The notes beneath the pieces are model-generated. The model saw only the letters and a program-made list of their open reading frames with translations, did no database searches and had not been told where the DNA came from. Positions 43,649 through 54,406 of a stretch of 64,000 nt of DNA are shown piece by piece (positions within the stretch are counted from its first letter, which is position 1; the number at the start of each line of letters is the position of its first letter). The translations under genes were made by a program, and so were the position numbers. The stretch comes from Ipomoea triloba (taxonomy: Eukaryota; Streptophyta; Magnoliopsida; Solanales; Convolvulaceae): assembly GCF_003576645.1 (NCBI RefSeq), contig NC_044923.1:12538926-12602925 (forward strand). The letters run 5' to 3'.

Positions 43649-44641
43649 TTTAATCAAATGCGGCTGTGTTATTAGGTGCGGTCGTGTGGCCCAAGATATG
43701 CCGCTGGATGGAGGTGATCTGACGGTGGAGGTTATATATTAGGATTTAGGAAGTTTAATTCGCGTAACCTAAGTGGGGGCTTTATGGTAATTTTAAGTGG
43801 GAAGGTAATTTTAGAGTACAGAAAACACCATCAAACGTATTATTAAAACACACCATTCAACATATTAAAATGCACCAGTTCTTAGATTAAAACACACCAC
43901 TTTACCACGACACACCAAATGCAACTACTCTCGTAAAAATCACCACCATGTGTATTAAAACACACCATTCTACGTTATAAAATGCACCACTGGACAAATT
44001 AAAACACACAATTCCCCACCATACCGAAATACACCACTCAATTCAAATACACCAACAAATTAAAACACATCATTATACGTTATAAAATCCACCACTGGAC
44101 AAATTAAAACACACCATTCCCCACCATACCGAAACACACCACTCAATTCAAATGCACCAACAAAATTAAAACACACCATTATACGTTATAAATGCACCAG
44201 TTCTCAGATTAAAACACACCACTTAACCACCACACACCAAATACACATACTATTGCGAATTACAGCAATATTATCTCAAATATGAACCAGATTAATGTTG
44301 ATAATGCACAGAGTATTGCGAATTACTCCATTCTCGTTTCTCTATTGGAGTCGACCTATGCGTTTTGTTCAGAACGGAGCGCTCGTTGCTGGTGATGGAA
44401 TCCCTTCTACGCTCGTCTAGTGTTTGTTGCTCAGTGCTCGTCGACTTCAAGTCTTCGTCGTCGTCTGATCTGATCTGGTTTTGAAATTGTAGTGAATTGT
44501 CAACATTATCCTTCCCGTTCACGTAGCTAAAGATCGGCGCCTATATTGTTTGGATTAATATGAAGCCTTAGATCATTGGATCTAATGGTGCAAATAAGGC
44601 CACACAGTCGCACGGGGGAGACTGGCCGCATCTGATGGGGA

Positions 44642-44645
<4 letters not shown>
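43649..44645. mobile_element. Non-autonomous element with 'aaaacacaccatt' internal repeats (right arm of palindrome B)
   Basis: The ends ATCAAATGCGGCTGTGTTAT and GGCCGCATCTGATGGGGAC are imperfect inverted repeats, both beside (AT)n tracts. The middle (about 43850-44240) is a loose array of AAAACACACCATT and ATGCACCAC units. There is no credible protein. An (AT)n tract follows at 44645-44686. The mirror copy is at 42628-43624. Confidence 0.5.
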
Positions 44646-44692
<47 letters not shown>

Positions 44693-44699
44693 GCTGCTA

Positions 44700-44833
44700 G
44701 AGTTGAGTATTAATAGGTTCAAATTTGTTACTCAAATTAATTAATTAACACAGTAACCAAATTGAATTTGAATATTCATTGAATTTGTTCATTGAATTGA
44801 GTCGCCAAGTAACTTATGAATTGCTTGAATCAT
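44700..44833. repeat. Repeat shared with 40943-41058
   Basis: AGGTTCAAATTTGTTACTCA through AACTTATGAATTGCT, about 115 bp, matches 40943-41058 with about ten differences and in the same orientation. Inverse copies in the mirror arms are at 41951-42066 and 42440-42573. Confidence 0.75.
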
Positions 44834-45042
44834 TTACACCCATAGCTTAAGCGTACCATAGCGGCTTAGCACAAAGGTAAATCCAAAAGAAAAGGGTAAA
44901 ATTTCTAAAAATCTATTCGACCTATTAAATTTTGGTGGAGTGTAAAAACCTCAAAACAATTCCTAAAAGATCCCTCTCCTAAGTCCTAACCCTTAGCTTT
45001 TGGCTCACACTTTGAACCTCAGCTCCTTATAAGCTTATTCGG

Positions 45043-45101
<59 letters not shown>

Positions 45102-45110
45102 TTTGTAATA

Positions 45111-45667
45111 ATTTTGTTTTGAATATTTAATTTTATTTATATTAATAAAGTATTAAATAAAATGTTGGAAAAGATCAGAGACCAAAGGGCAGAATATTTT
45201 AGTTTCTAAAGGCTTTATGGTAGAATTAGTCTTCTCAGAAACAAAAGATTCTCTCCCTCTTCCAGAGCTGACCTCACCAACAAGGACGGACCAATCCTCA
45301 CACCTCAAGTCCTTAATCAACTCCCTAAAGAAGTTCAATGGGAACCATCTTTAAATCATTGTAAATTCCTTTTTTCTATTAATGACATTATTAATTTATT
45401 ATTATAATTATTATTAAAAAAAGATTTTGTGGTTGTTGCTTGATAGGCACCCAGCCCATCCATATCAGTGACTCTTTTAAAATTTTGATAAATGCCAAAA
45501 CTCCAACCAATTCTATAGTCTTTAAATACTACATAATTTGATTATTGAATTCCCATTACAAGTGTCTAGTAAACCTTGGGCGACTTTTCTATTCCTTATT
45601 CTTAGACAAAGTTCATATATATATATATATTCATCAATATCAACTATATCTGTTGAAAAGTCTTGTA
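45111..45667. other. Intergenic, no gene recognised
   Basis: AT-rich. A short plus-strand frame near 45265-45350 (DLTNKDGPILTPQVL) looks coding-like but is isolated and unrecognised. A short TA run lies at 45618-45630. Confidence 0.4.
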
Positions 45668-45674
45668 GGTCGTG

Positions 45675-46005
45675 TTATTCGCATGAGCAGCTCAGTTGGT
45701 CACATGTATGAAGTTTGAGAAGAAAGACTAGAGATAAAGTCTCAATAGAGACACGGTGGGAGCAACCTTTTGAAGTGAGGGGCGCGCGCATTAAACAATA
45801 ATGCGCAAAAAGCAAATTTACATTTTCCCAAGAGATGCACTGTTGCACAATAAGCATTCTTCCAAATGCTTTGTCGGGCCGGGACCCATTATTTACATTT
45901 TCCCAAGAGATGCACTGTTGCACAATAAGCATTCTTCCAGATGCTTTGTCGGGCCGGGACCCGGGACAGGACCTTCGGACTGAGGATTCAACCGGTTGAG
46001 AAGAA
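45675..46005 (+). mobile_element. SINE-like sequence with internal 75-bp tandem duplication
   Basis: GAGCAGCTCAGTTGGTCACA resembles an A-box start, and the 3' part ends GGATTCAACCGGTTGAGAAG. Inside, the 75-bp unit ATTTACATTTTCCCAAGAGA to CGGGCCGGGACCC occurs at 45816-45890 and 45891-45965 with one or two differences. A related head (GGGCAGCTCAACTGGATACA) occurs at 60874. The family assignment is weak. Confidence 0.4.
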
Positions 46006-46283
46006 AGTAAGTCGTGTCATTTGGTATCCCAAAACCCACTCCTATGGTTGGAATAAATTTTTGGAATATTCGTTACAATAGTAGTTATGGCTCTCTCTAT
46101 AAATTTAATTGAAATTATCATTGTATATAATAATATAAAACATTCATTATTATATGACCAAATCATAGTTTAGAATATTAATTACCTAATAATATTTCCT
46201 CAATTCAAGTACCTGCTGTTTTCCTTCTTCCATCTTATTTTCAAGTTCCAAATTAACTCAAACTGCTGCACAAGCTGAGTGTG

Positions 46284-47901
46284 ATGGGGAGAGGAGTTGA
46301 AGAACACCCAAATCTACATGAACAACCCAAGGTAGAAGTTCCTTCAATTCTTCATCTATCCCATATTCAAAATTAACTTTCATATAAATTTTTAACAATT
46401 CTTTTCCAACAATCTAATCTTTACTTTCATTTATCATTAGGGTGAAATTGATGAAGAAAGTAGAGAATCCTTGTTACCTCCAAGACCCAAATCACCACCA
46501 AATCAGAACAGCAGACCCAGCAGCATGGTTGTTAAGGCAAGTTCATATATATTGTTCTTTGATTTAATTATGATCATGACCATCATCTAAAAGTTTTGGT
46601 AACCCAGTGGGGTAGCTCAAGTGGCAAGTGAGCTCTCTTTGTGGGGAGGAATTTCGGGAGAACCCGGATTCAATTCTCGCAAGTGATGAAAAAAAATCTA
46701 AAAGTTTTGGTGAGAGTGTGTATTTGGATCACAGATGGAAACCACACAACCCTTTTGGATCTAGGTAAACCCCGTCTTGTAGTCCTAGCCGGCAAAGGAC
46801 ACAAGGAAGTAAACCAGTTTAGGTTAATTACTAATATCTGACTAGCTCAAACCAAGAGGGCAAAGATTCGAATTCCTGACCTTGTGATTACAAATGTGGA
46901 TCTCTTGTTATCCCGAATAAATGTATATTTACTTTGTTGTTTGATTGTTTGAATGAAAACAGAAAGCACATACTGTGATTCCAGCTCACTTGGTGGCAGA
47001 AGCCATATCCACACTCCATGGGCTTGATCTAAGATGGTCTGGACCAATCACACCAAGTGAGATGCAGTATGTACAGCAGTATGTGTTTGCAAAGTACCCT
47101 GAATATTGCAATGGCCTTGTAGAAGATGGGGACAAGCTTGATCTCTACACTCTCTGCATAAACAATGATGAATCTTTAGACAAGGGAAAATCACCAAGAA
47201 GGGAGGCCTCTTCACCTTCTTTCACTCATAACACTACTGCTTCAGAACTGGGAAGAATCCAATTGGAGCCTTCAAGATTACTGGATATTCTCACCAAGAA
47301 AAATTCATTCCAAGGGAACTTCATTTCAATCCCAGAAATCCAAGTTCGAAACCGGGCACTGCAGCACTGTGGGCTAAGTGAGGATGAATATCTGGTGGTT
47401 TTCACACCTACAATCAAAGAGGCCATGATGATGATAGGGGAATCATACCCTTTCTTCAGAGGGAACTATTACCTTACAGTTCTTGGTGGGGAGGAGGATT
47501 ATGACTGCATTCGAGAATTCGTCGTGTTTAAGGACTCAAAGGTGATTGCAGCCCCGGAAACATGGCTGGACTTGAGGATCAAAGGCTCTCAGCTCAGTCA
47601 GTACTTCAGGAGGAAGTGTAAGCACAGCCCCAAGGGGCTGTTTGCATACCCGGCTTATGTGAACGAAACGCGATACTCTATGCATTGGATCTCAGAGGCT
47701 CATAGGAATTCTTGGCATGTTCTGCTTGATGCTTCTGAGTTGGATGTTGGCAAGGACAGGCTGTTGACACTTGCATTGCATCGCCCCGATTTCGTGTTGT
47801 GTACTGTTAATAACACCCATTCTCACCCCTCAAAAATCACCTGCCTCTTAGTAAGGAAACAATCCTTTGATACTACTTCTTCATCATCACCTTCAGCTTA
47901 G
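46284..47901 (+). CDS. PLP-dependent-transferase-fold protein, molybdenum cofactor sulfurase-like, three exons
   Basis: CDS is join(46284..46331, 46441..46536, 46963..47901), 360 aa; all junctions are phase 0. Intron 1 is GT-AG. Intron 2 starts AAG|GCAAGT, the consensus of the rare GC-AG class. Exon 3 carries AHLVAEAISTLHGLDLRWSG, YVFAKYPEYCNGLVEDGD, an acidic/serine-rich linker, then RNRALQHCGLSEDEYLVVFT, ESYPFFRGNYYL, SQYFRRKCKHSPKGLFAYPA, YSMHWISEAHRNSWHVLLDA and LALHRPDFVLCTVNN. The order (alarm-like CGL..EYLV.FT, GLF.YPA, W..L.DA, RPDF) follows the class V aminotransferase fold of plant MOCOS-like proteins. No Ser-x-His-Lys is visible after RPDF, so the PLP lysine is apparently missing and catalysis is doubtful. 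There is no targeting peptide or membrane segment. Function is unknown. Confidence 0.85.
46601..46695 (+). mobile_element. SINE in intron 2 with perfect 16-bp target duplication
   Basis: GGGTAGCTCAAGTGGCAAGT (A-box region) and CGGATTCAATTCTC (B-box region) precede an A-rich tail (ATGAAAAAAA). Direct repeats ATCTAAAAGTTTTGGT flank it at 46585-46600 and 46696-46711 without mismatch, fixing the insertion and indicating that it is fairly young. Confidence 0.85.
46720..46910 (-). mobile_element. Possible second SINE (minus strand) in intron 2
   Basis: Reading the minus strand, ACAAGGTCAGGAATTCGAAT (B-box TTCGAAT) is followed by CTCTTGGTTTGAGCTAGTC, CCTAAACTGGTTTACTTCC and GGCTAGGACTACAAGACGGG. 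This matches by memory the body of Solanaceae/Convolvulaceae tRNA-type SINEs. Borders and target duplication are not clear. Confidence 0.45.
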
Positions 47902-48147
47902 ACCACTACAATTATTCCTTAACCATTGGTTTCTGTATTTGTAATAACTGTGCACTTTTTTTGAAAAAGAAAACAAAAGCAGGCCCTCTTCTTCGATTGT
48001 AAAACTACACCCTCTCATATGCAGTACTATTATGAACACAAATGCCCTCTGCTAGTCGTCTACTTTGGTTAATTTCAAATTAAATGAATGTATTGTATCT
48101 CTGTTATATATATAAATGTTTAATAATTACTCATGTGCTTTCCATGT

Positions 48148-48316
48148 GTGTTTCTTTTTTGTTTTACCCTTCTGGCATGAAAATTGCAAAACGATTGGAA
48201 GTCTCACCTGTCTTAATTTCACGCTTTTTTACTTTTGCTAGGACTCGGACCCATGACTTACCTCTTGTTAGATAAAGTGCTTACCACCAAAAGTTATAGC
48301 TCACATCAAAGGCGCA

Positions 48317-48320
<4 letters not shown>
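48148..48320 (-). mobile_element. tRNA-derived SINE, copy 1
   Basis: On the minus strand: a head GTTGCGCCTTTGATGTGAGC, an A-box-like TTTTGGTGGTAAGC, a B-box GGGTCCGAGTCC, then GACTTCCAATCG and an A-rich tail AAAACAAAAAAGAAACAC. A second copy lies at 48515-48676 in the same orientation. An (AT)n tract (48319-48362) abuts the head. Confidence 0.7.

Positions 48321-48362
<42 letters not shown>
48319..48362. repeat. (TA)n microsatellite
   Basis: About 22 TA units between the first SINE and the following MITE-like sequence. Confidence 0.95.
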
Positions 48363-48366
<4 letters not shown>

Positions 48367-48514
48367 AAGGATCAAATGAGGACCTATAGTTATGTGAGGA
48401 GTTGTGGACTAATTTGAGCCTTATATTTAAATAATCCAATGGTTGTGGTTGAATTGTTTTTTTTTTATTAAAAAATTAAATGAACACGTTTTTTACTAAC
48501 TATTGGCTGGGGAG

Positions 48515-48676
48515 GGTTGTTTTACCCTTCTGGCATCAAAATTGCAATACGATTGGAAGTCTCACCTGTCTTAATTTCACGCTTTTTTGCTTGTGTTAGG
48601 ACTCGGACCCAAGACTTACCTCTTGTTAGCTTACCATCAAAATCTATAGATCACATCAAAGGCGCAACTTTGTATG
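48515..48676 (-). mobile_element. tRNA-derived SINE, copy 2
   Basis: It matches the SINE at 48148-48320 over about 160 bp with scattered differences and a deletion of about 12 bp between the A- and B-box regions (TTAGCTTACC against TTAGATAAAGTGCTTACC). Because the A-box region is damaged, this copy should be transcriptionally weak or dead. Confidence 0.7.
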
Positions 48677-49083
48677 TATGTATATATATATATATATATA
48701 GGGTCCACCACGTGTTCAAAAATGGACCAGGGGTGGTGCATTTTTGTGGTGCATTTGTTCATTCTACCGTGGTGCATTTCTGAACACGTGGTGGTGCATT
48801 CATGCATATTTGGTGGTGCAGATCTACACGTCCGCACGGGAAGGTCTGTGTGTGTGTCTGTGTGTATAATCATGTTCATATGAGAACCACTCCTCAAGTG
48901 AGAACATGTTGTCTAATCTCGGCTCCTTCTTTATAGATTATGCTGCATGATTTTAAGGGATTATAACCATGATTTTTTAGATTTCTTCCAATCATTTTTC
49001 TTCATTCTTCTTTTTATTTTTTTCGACGTCGGTGGTGATTGCTCCTTGGAATGTTTACTTGGACTTTTAAAACCCTTGGTGAC
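48677..49083. other. MITE-like sequence with 'ggtggtgcat' repeats, no gene
   Basis: A (TA)n tract (48681-48699) is followed by CCACGTGTTCAAAAATGGAC, whose core is inverted as TGAACACGTGGTGGTGCAT (48781-48799). Several TGGTGCATT repeats lie between. The remainder to 49083 is AT-rich. Confidence 0.5.
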
Positions 49084-49405
49084 ATTAGATCGAGAAGATC
49101 GTTTCTCGGCCAAGCTAGAAGGCCGAAAAGGCATTAGATCGAGAAGATCATTTCCTGGCTAAGCCGGAAGGTCGAAAAGGTATTAGATCGAAAAGATCAT
49201 TTCCTAGCCAAGCCAGAAGGCTGTAAAAGCATTAGATCGAGAAGATCGTTTCCCGACCAAGACGGAAGGCCGAAAGGGCATATGATCAAAAAGATCGAAT
49301 CGAGGTCAAAAGACCGTTTGGCAGAAAAAGGCGCATGATCGAGAAGATTGAATTGTCCAAGAAGGGCTCGAGACCGACTGGCTGAAAAAGCCACGAAATC
49401 GGTAA
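49084..49405. repeat. 49-bp minisatellite 'attagatcgagaagatcgtttc...'
   Basis: Units start at 49084, 49133, 49182 and 49231, an exact 49-bp period. They are followed by two or three longer, more diverged units (about 49280, 49334, 49393). The core is ATTAGATCGAGAAGATCRTT then CCAAGC.GAAGGCCGAAAA. The period is not a multiple of three, so it is non-coding. It adjoins a gypsy gag relic. Confidence 0.85.
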
Positions 49406-49409
49406 GATC

Positions 49410-51353
49410 AACATTTGTAAGACTGAGCCTAAGGATGGTCCGAAGGCTTGAGATCGACCATTTGGGTCAGTGGGGATCCCGGAGACCGAGTTGACCGGAT
49501 ATGGACCACTAGAGTCTGGATCGAGACAAGTTACTTGTAAGTAAGTAGCAAGGCACAAAGCACAAGCATAGAAGAGTTTCTGCTTAAGATTACAAAATAA
49601 TGTTCGGCACAAACAGGGCCGAGCTCCTGAAAGTTACATATGCATTGCCACTTCCCGACACAAAAGCGGGTTCGGAATCCAGATCAAGAAATCTACTCCC
49701 TAGCAGGATACTAGCCATCTAGCTCAGCTAGTGGAGGGGCTAGATCGGTTGTCGAGGGCTCGACGTAAGGCGCTAGGCCCAGATCAGCTATCTCCTCGAA
49801 CAGAACACCAGAACGGCATCCAAGTTGTTATCATCAGGGGACTCGGTCAGAGCTGTCTAGACTTCCTATAGGTCCAATTAGTCGGGCAAGCAATGTTAGA
49901 GGTGTGGCGAATTAAAAACGAAAGTAAGATAAAGGTTACCCGGAATATGTCCTGAGCTACTTGCTCGCCGACCTGGTTGGTCGACCACTCCATGATGCTC
50001 TCCCTGGACAGAACCATATTGCCGATCCTCTCTAGGAGAGCGGTCGTCTGCTCCCCCTCCCCCCCCCCCCCCCCCACATCTCGGAGCGCATCTATCACTA
50101 GGGTGGGGCCCGGGGGGTACGACCACTTGTGTCACTTTAGCGGTGCAACCTCCTCGATGTCTACCTCTATTGCCTTCTCTTTCCCCCTCTTACAATAGGC
50201 CTAGGTTATCTACAAGTCGGAACGGTCTGCTCGGCGGAGGTAGGCGCGACAATGTTAACCTTCTTGGCCTCGAGGGCGATCTTAACTCGGGTTGGCGGGT
50301 GTGGCGGGGGCAGTGATGAAACCTTTGTCAAGGCTCATACTTGCAAAACAAATATCCAAATCTCAGTAATTATTAATTAATGACCGACTAGAGATATTTT
50401 GAACAAGTTAAGTCGAATTTTTTTTCTTTTTTCTCGCAAAATCCAATGCAAAACCTTCATTAGTCGGTCCCCAAACGGGTGTTGGGACCGCGGTCGTGAC
50501 CGGTTCGGGCTCAAGCGCGTATTTCTGTTCCCGGTCATACACTAGAGCCTGAAGTTGTGCGGCGGCATACTCCTCGGGGAACCAGAAGATGCAATAATTG
50601 TAAATTTCCGAGGAGATCTTTTGTCACGACATTGTTAAGAACTCGGGTCTTGTCCAGGTGACGTGTTTGGTGAAATGCGTCGACTAGACCTGAGGAACGG
50701 GTAGTTTCCATTTGTATTCGAACAAAAGAATTCGATTCTTCCACCCTTTGTTGTTGTCCGGTTCGTGATGCTGCAGTGGTACACCTGAGACTGTATCATG
50801 AGAAACCCCCTGCCATGCTTGACCAGGAGGGCCCAAACTGAAAATAGGTAGTTGAAAAGCTCGACGGTGCACGGGAGATCGTTCTGAGTGCAGATCTACG
50901 GGAATCAGGCAAGAATGCAATGAGCAACCGCGGTAATTTGCCCGGGGAGGACCTCGAAATGTTTAAGAAATGCTAGGAGAGAGGGGGAGAATGAGAATGT
51001 AAACGGAGTCTTAAGGGAATCAAGGTGAATCCCGAACCTATCATCTTTGATCCAATCGATGACATTCCCTAAAGACCGACGGGTTTGGAAGCGGACCCAG
51101 CCGGAGTTGAGGGAAGAAATCTCCTCAATCTCGGCATGGGTAAGAAGGCAGGTATGTTGTTGCATGGCCTCGCTGTTTAAGAAAATTTTCTTCCCACTCA
51201 GAATGGTGGGAGCTCGGGTTGGAGAAGAGCGATTGGCGTTTGAACATCCGACTGGAATGGTTGTTGGGTTTGGATAGACTGGACGGGTCGAGATCAGTTG
51301 AGCAACAGAACATGGAGAGAGAGAAGGATAGAGTGAAGAAATTACAACCCAAG
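49410..51353 (-). pseudogene. Ty3/gypsy (Tat-like) gag/'plant transposon protein' relic
   Basis: On the minus strand, PFTFSFSPSLLAFLKHFEVL then PGQITAVAHCILA (about 51010-50905) and, after stops, a stretch with LFSVWALL and DNNKGWKNRILLFEYKWKLP (about 50765-50695) match the conserved pattern of Tat/Ogre-type gag proteins (the PSQL.PN.W and NKGWK.RFFFV-like blocks). Stops and frameshifts are frequent. A poly-C run (50058-50077) lies within. No pol is attached. The 5' side is interrupted by the solo LTR inserted at 51359. Confidence 0.65.
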
Positions 51354-51784
51354 GTGACTGTAACGCCCCTAAAACACTGGCTGAGATAAAGCAATAATCT
51401 TAAGATAAAGCTATGGAATCTCAACACTTAAACAACAGAAATGCAGAAGCAAATCTATATCACAGGCAGGGTGCTACACCATATCTAAGTCTACAAGGCC
51501 TAGATGCTAAGGCGAATTCCATATATAGTCACAGAATCCTCAAACCAAACATAAACTAATCCGTTATTACAACCACAAAGTTCTAAGGCACGCAGGCCCA
51601 AAGTCTAAACATTCAAATACTAAGCTAGATCGAAAAGAGAGGAATAAAACAAAGACTAGCGCGCTCGCGTACTAGTTATACTCCATACCTGAAAAACGGT
51701 TAGTAAAACATTAGCAAAGAAATGCTAAGTAATACTCCACTCACACTCGTAAGGATACAATAATATATCATAGCTTTGTAAATA

Positions 51785-52085
51785 GGAAAAATTGTAATTT
51801 ATGCCCCTTTATAATATGTCAATTATCAATGTCACCCCTGAATTATTAGTGATGTAAATGTTGCCACTCAATTTTTAAAACGGTAGATATATTGCCCGTC
51901 CCGTACCATATAGGAGGGGCAATATATGGGACCATTTTAAAAATTGAGGGGCAACATTTATACTTGAAAGGGACAATATATATATATCATTTTGAAAATT
52001 GAGGAGCAACATTTACACCACTAATAATTCAGGGGTGACATTGATAATTGACATATTATGGAGGGGCATAAGTTACAATTTTCTC
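51785..52085. mobile_element. MULE-like foldback MITE with 9-bp target duplication TTGTAAATA
   Basis: The arms GGAAAAATTGTAATTTATGC and its inverse at the right end continue inverted for about 65 bp (TCAATTATCAATGTCACCCC). Flanking TTGTAAATA at 51776-51784 and 52086-52094 is a perfect 9-bp duplication, the length expected of Mutator-like elements. It is 301 bp and non-coding. Confidence 0.88.
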
Positions 52086-52905
52086 TTGTAAATAAGTTTG
52101 ACACAGGCATATAGAATATATGCCAACGAAACCATACTTGTTTAAATGCCAGGAGACTCAACAATGAATCAAACTGAATGGATCATAAACCAAAGACATT
52201 ACCACAAGTTCAATATCAATGAATGAATCCACAAGACCACAATTCAATAACAAGACACTTAAACAAGGTCCCAACCAATCAATAGACTCACATTACTCAA
52301 CATAGAGTGACACAACCAAGAACACAAAATAGGCTTAGGGTTGTTCCAACCTTTACTCCTCATCCATCCATAACACCTGTCCATCCAGGTTCACCAGTCC
52401 ATCCGAAACACCAGTCCAACCGCATACACCATAAAAGGAGTCAAAGCTCATGCCGCCTATCCAAAGGAGCCGAAGCTCATGCCGCCTATCCAATAGAGCC
52501 GAAGCTATCCATTTAGTTAATATACCATATATAGTTAGGAGCCGGAGCTCAATGCCGCCTATCCTGGTTGAGCCGAAGCTCAAATGCCGCCAATCCATAG
52601 GGTATACAACATGGAATTCAAGGAATCAATGACAAGAATCTAAGATCACAACATATCAAACTCAAACTCATTTCCAAAGGAAATACTCATATAAAGAAGT
52701 ACTCAAAATCAAAATATGAATAACAGGACAACATTCTCAGGATATCAACCAAGGAAGTAAACCAATTATACTCAATAATATTCCAACATAAGAGATCAAG
52801 AACAATAGATCAATACTCAGTAATCGAGGTAAGGAAACTCAACATAACCCTTAGAAAATACCTCAGGAATCAAAGATAGAATAACAGGTTATTGAACATC
52901 AAAAC

Positions 52906-54406
52906 TGAAAGTTGTATTTTTAGTGGTTGAATTAGCGAGTGTCGTCCTCTGGGAATGGCTAGAAAGGATTCGAGTAGCAAGGGACTAAACAAAACATCAT
53001 AAAGTGTTTGAAAGCTAAGCAAAATACCGTATTTGTTTGCATGAGATAATTACAAAACAAGTAATTAATTTGAGAAATAAACAATGATAAAAAGGAGGAT
53101 TTAAATCAAATAGCAATGTACAAATGTTTATCAAAGTTCTAAAGTTCTAGGCTAAACAATGCTCAACAAGGAAGTGAGGAAACCAAGTCAATGCCAATGC
53201 CACTCTCGTGGACATTGGCTACCACCAAAGTTCTAATACCATTCTCATAGCAATTAGACTAGGTGAGCTATTTAATCAAACACCTTGTGTGCATAATCCC
53301 TTCCAACTTTCATTTCTCAATGGCAAGTTAGAAATGTGGAAAGAATTGGCCATGGTGAATCCCTATTCTCATAGGTGAAACACCAATTACATACATCTTT
53401 TGAAAGGTGGATCCTAACCAAACAAGAGTCAATCAATTCCCTATTTCCACAATCACATTCATACTAAAAGCAATGCAAAACCTAGACTTAACAATTCAAT
53501 TCATATAAGCATTCATACAAGGCAGTTCAATTTAAATCCCTAAAGGATTTAACTACTCATAATGGAATTGAAGATTAAAACAATTGGGATAATAAGCAAT
53601 AAATTTAAATACAAAAGGAATTTGAGAATTGTAAAAATAAGAAATCTTACTTGATTGAATTTGTATAAAGCAAATCTGAAATTGAAGTTTAATGTGTAAT
53701 TAAATGGAGAATTCTTCCTAAATCTTCTTCAAAAGTAATGAAATTGCAAATGATAGATGTTTTAAAGTGTTTGTAGAGAGAAAACCTAAAAGAAGACTTA
53801 GAAAAATTGAAAGATAGATTCAAAATAAAGCCTACTCCTATTTATAATATTTCATTTGCGCAAAAAAAAAAAAAAAAAAAAAAACTACCTCTAGGATGCC
53901 TGGTCACGATGGAAGTCACGACGTGACCTTCATTGTGACCAGGCTTAAGGCCCACAGGTCCTAAGATGTCACGTTGCAAGTCACGACGTGACCTGCAGTG
54001 TGATGCTTGAGATCCGCAATAGTGGTCTGCAGGTCACGATGGAAGTCACGGCGTGACCTTCATGGTGACACAGGCCATTTTCAGATGGTGGGATTGTCAC
54101 GCTGCAGGTCACGGCGTGACCTCCAGCGTGACACCCTCCTGGTGGCACACTGGCACTTCTTGACTTCTCCTTCGCTCCGATTCACCGTTGATCCTTGCCG
54201 TGAATTTGACCTTCCATTTGTGAACCAATTTGCCTCAATATCATCCCAATTTGTCCTCATTTGAAGCTCCTAAATGCCTAAGTTCTAATTTCCATTCCTC
54301 AAGCCGAAAACACTTGAAATATACTTCACTTTGGCATAACCACCTATCATTTACTCAGATTTTAATACGAATGAAGCATAATTAAAGGCTAATTCAAGGC
54401 TTATCA
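52906..54406 (-). mobile_element. LTR of a nested element (minus), related to the LTR at 38045-39401
   Basis: On the minus strand it starts TGATAAGCCTTGAATTAGCC (54406) directly after a PPT (AGTGTGGGGAGATT, 54420-54407) and ends near CTAAAAATACAACTTTCA (52906). A TATA box (TATTATAAATAGGAG, about 53851-53837, minus) lies inside. A poly-A run (+ strand) is at 53861-53883. An array of four hairpin-prone GTCACG...CGTGAC units lies at 53902-54133. Confidence 0.7.
53902..54133. repeat. Four hairpin-forming 'gtcacgacgtgac' units
   Basis: Units begin at 53902, 53969, 54032 and 54096. Each holds AAGTCACG(A/G)CGTGACCT or CAGGTCACGGCGTGACCT inside a wider GTCACG(A/T/C)TG...CA(T/G)(T/G)GTGAC palindrome. 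Spacing is about 63-67 bp. The sites are in the U3 side of the LTR. Confidence 0.85.

Larger units (their letters stand above)
42163..45110. repeat. Perfect 2,948-bp palindrome B, starting at an N
   Basis: The sequences 42163-43636 and 43637-45110 are inverse copies in every stretch I compared; even the chance ORF at 42751-42981 reappears at 44522-44292. The centre lies in an (AT)n tract at 43636/43637. The left boundary is the N at 42162; the right end runs straight into unrelated single-copy sequence. The outer ends are (ATT)n at 42176-42230 and (AAT)n at 45043-45100. The right arm is probably genuine and the left arm a mirror artefact. Confidence 0.9.

Noticed and set aside
43850..44240. 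Regular 'aaaacacaccatt' spacing considered as a CRISPR-like array
   Set aside because: Units are irregular, there are no unique uniform spacers, and the DNA is plant nuclear; it is a sub-repeat array of a MITE.
42751..44522. Identical 76-aa ORF on both strands, at first considered an inverted gene pair
   Set aside because: It exists twice only because of the perfect palindrome and resembles no protein; the surrounding DNA is a non-coding element.
53902..54133. Four spaced palindromes considered as an operator array or CRISPR
   Set aside because: Spacing is irregular and they lie inside an LTR; no cas genes or bacterial context exist.
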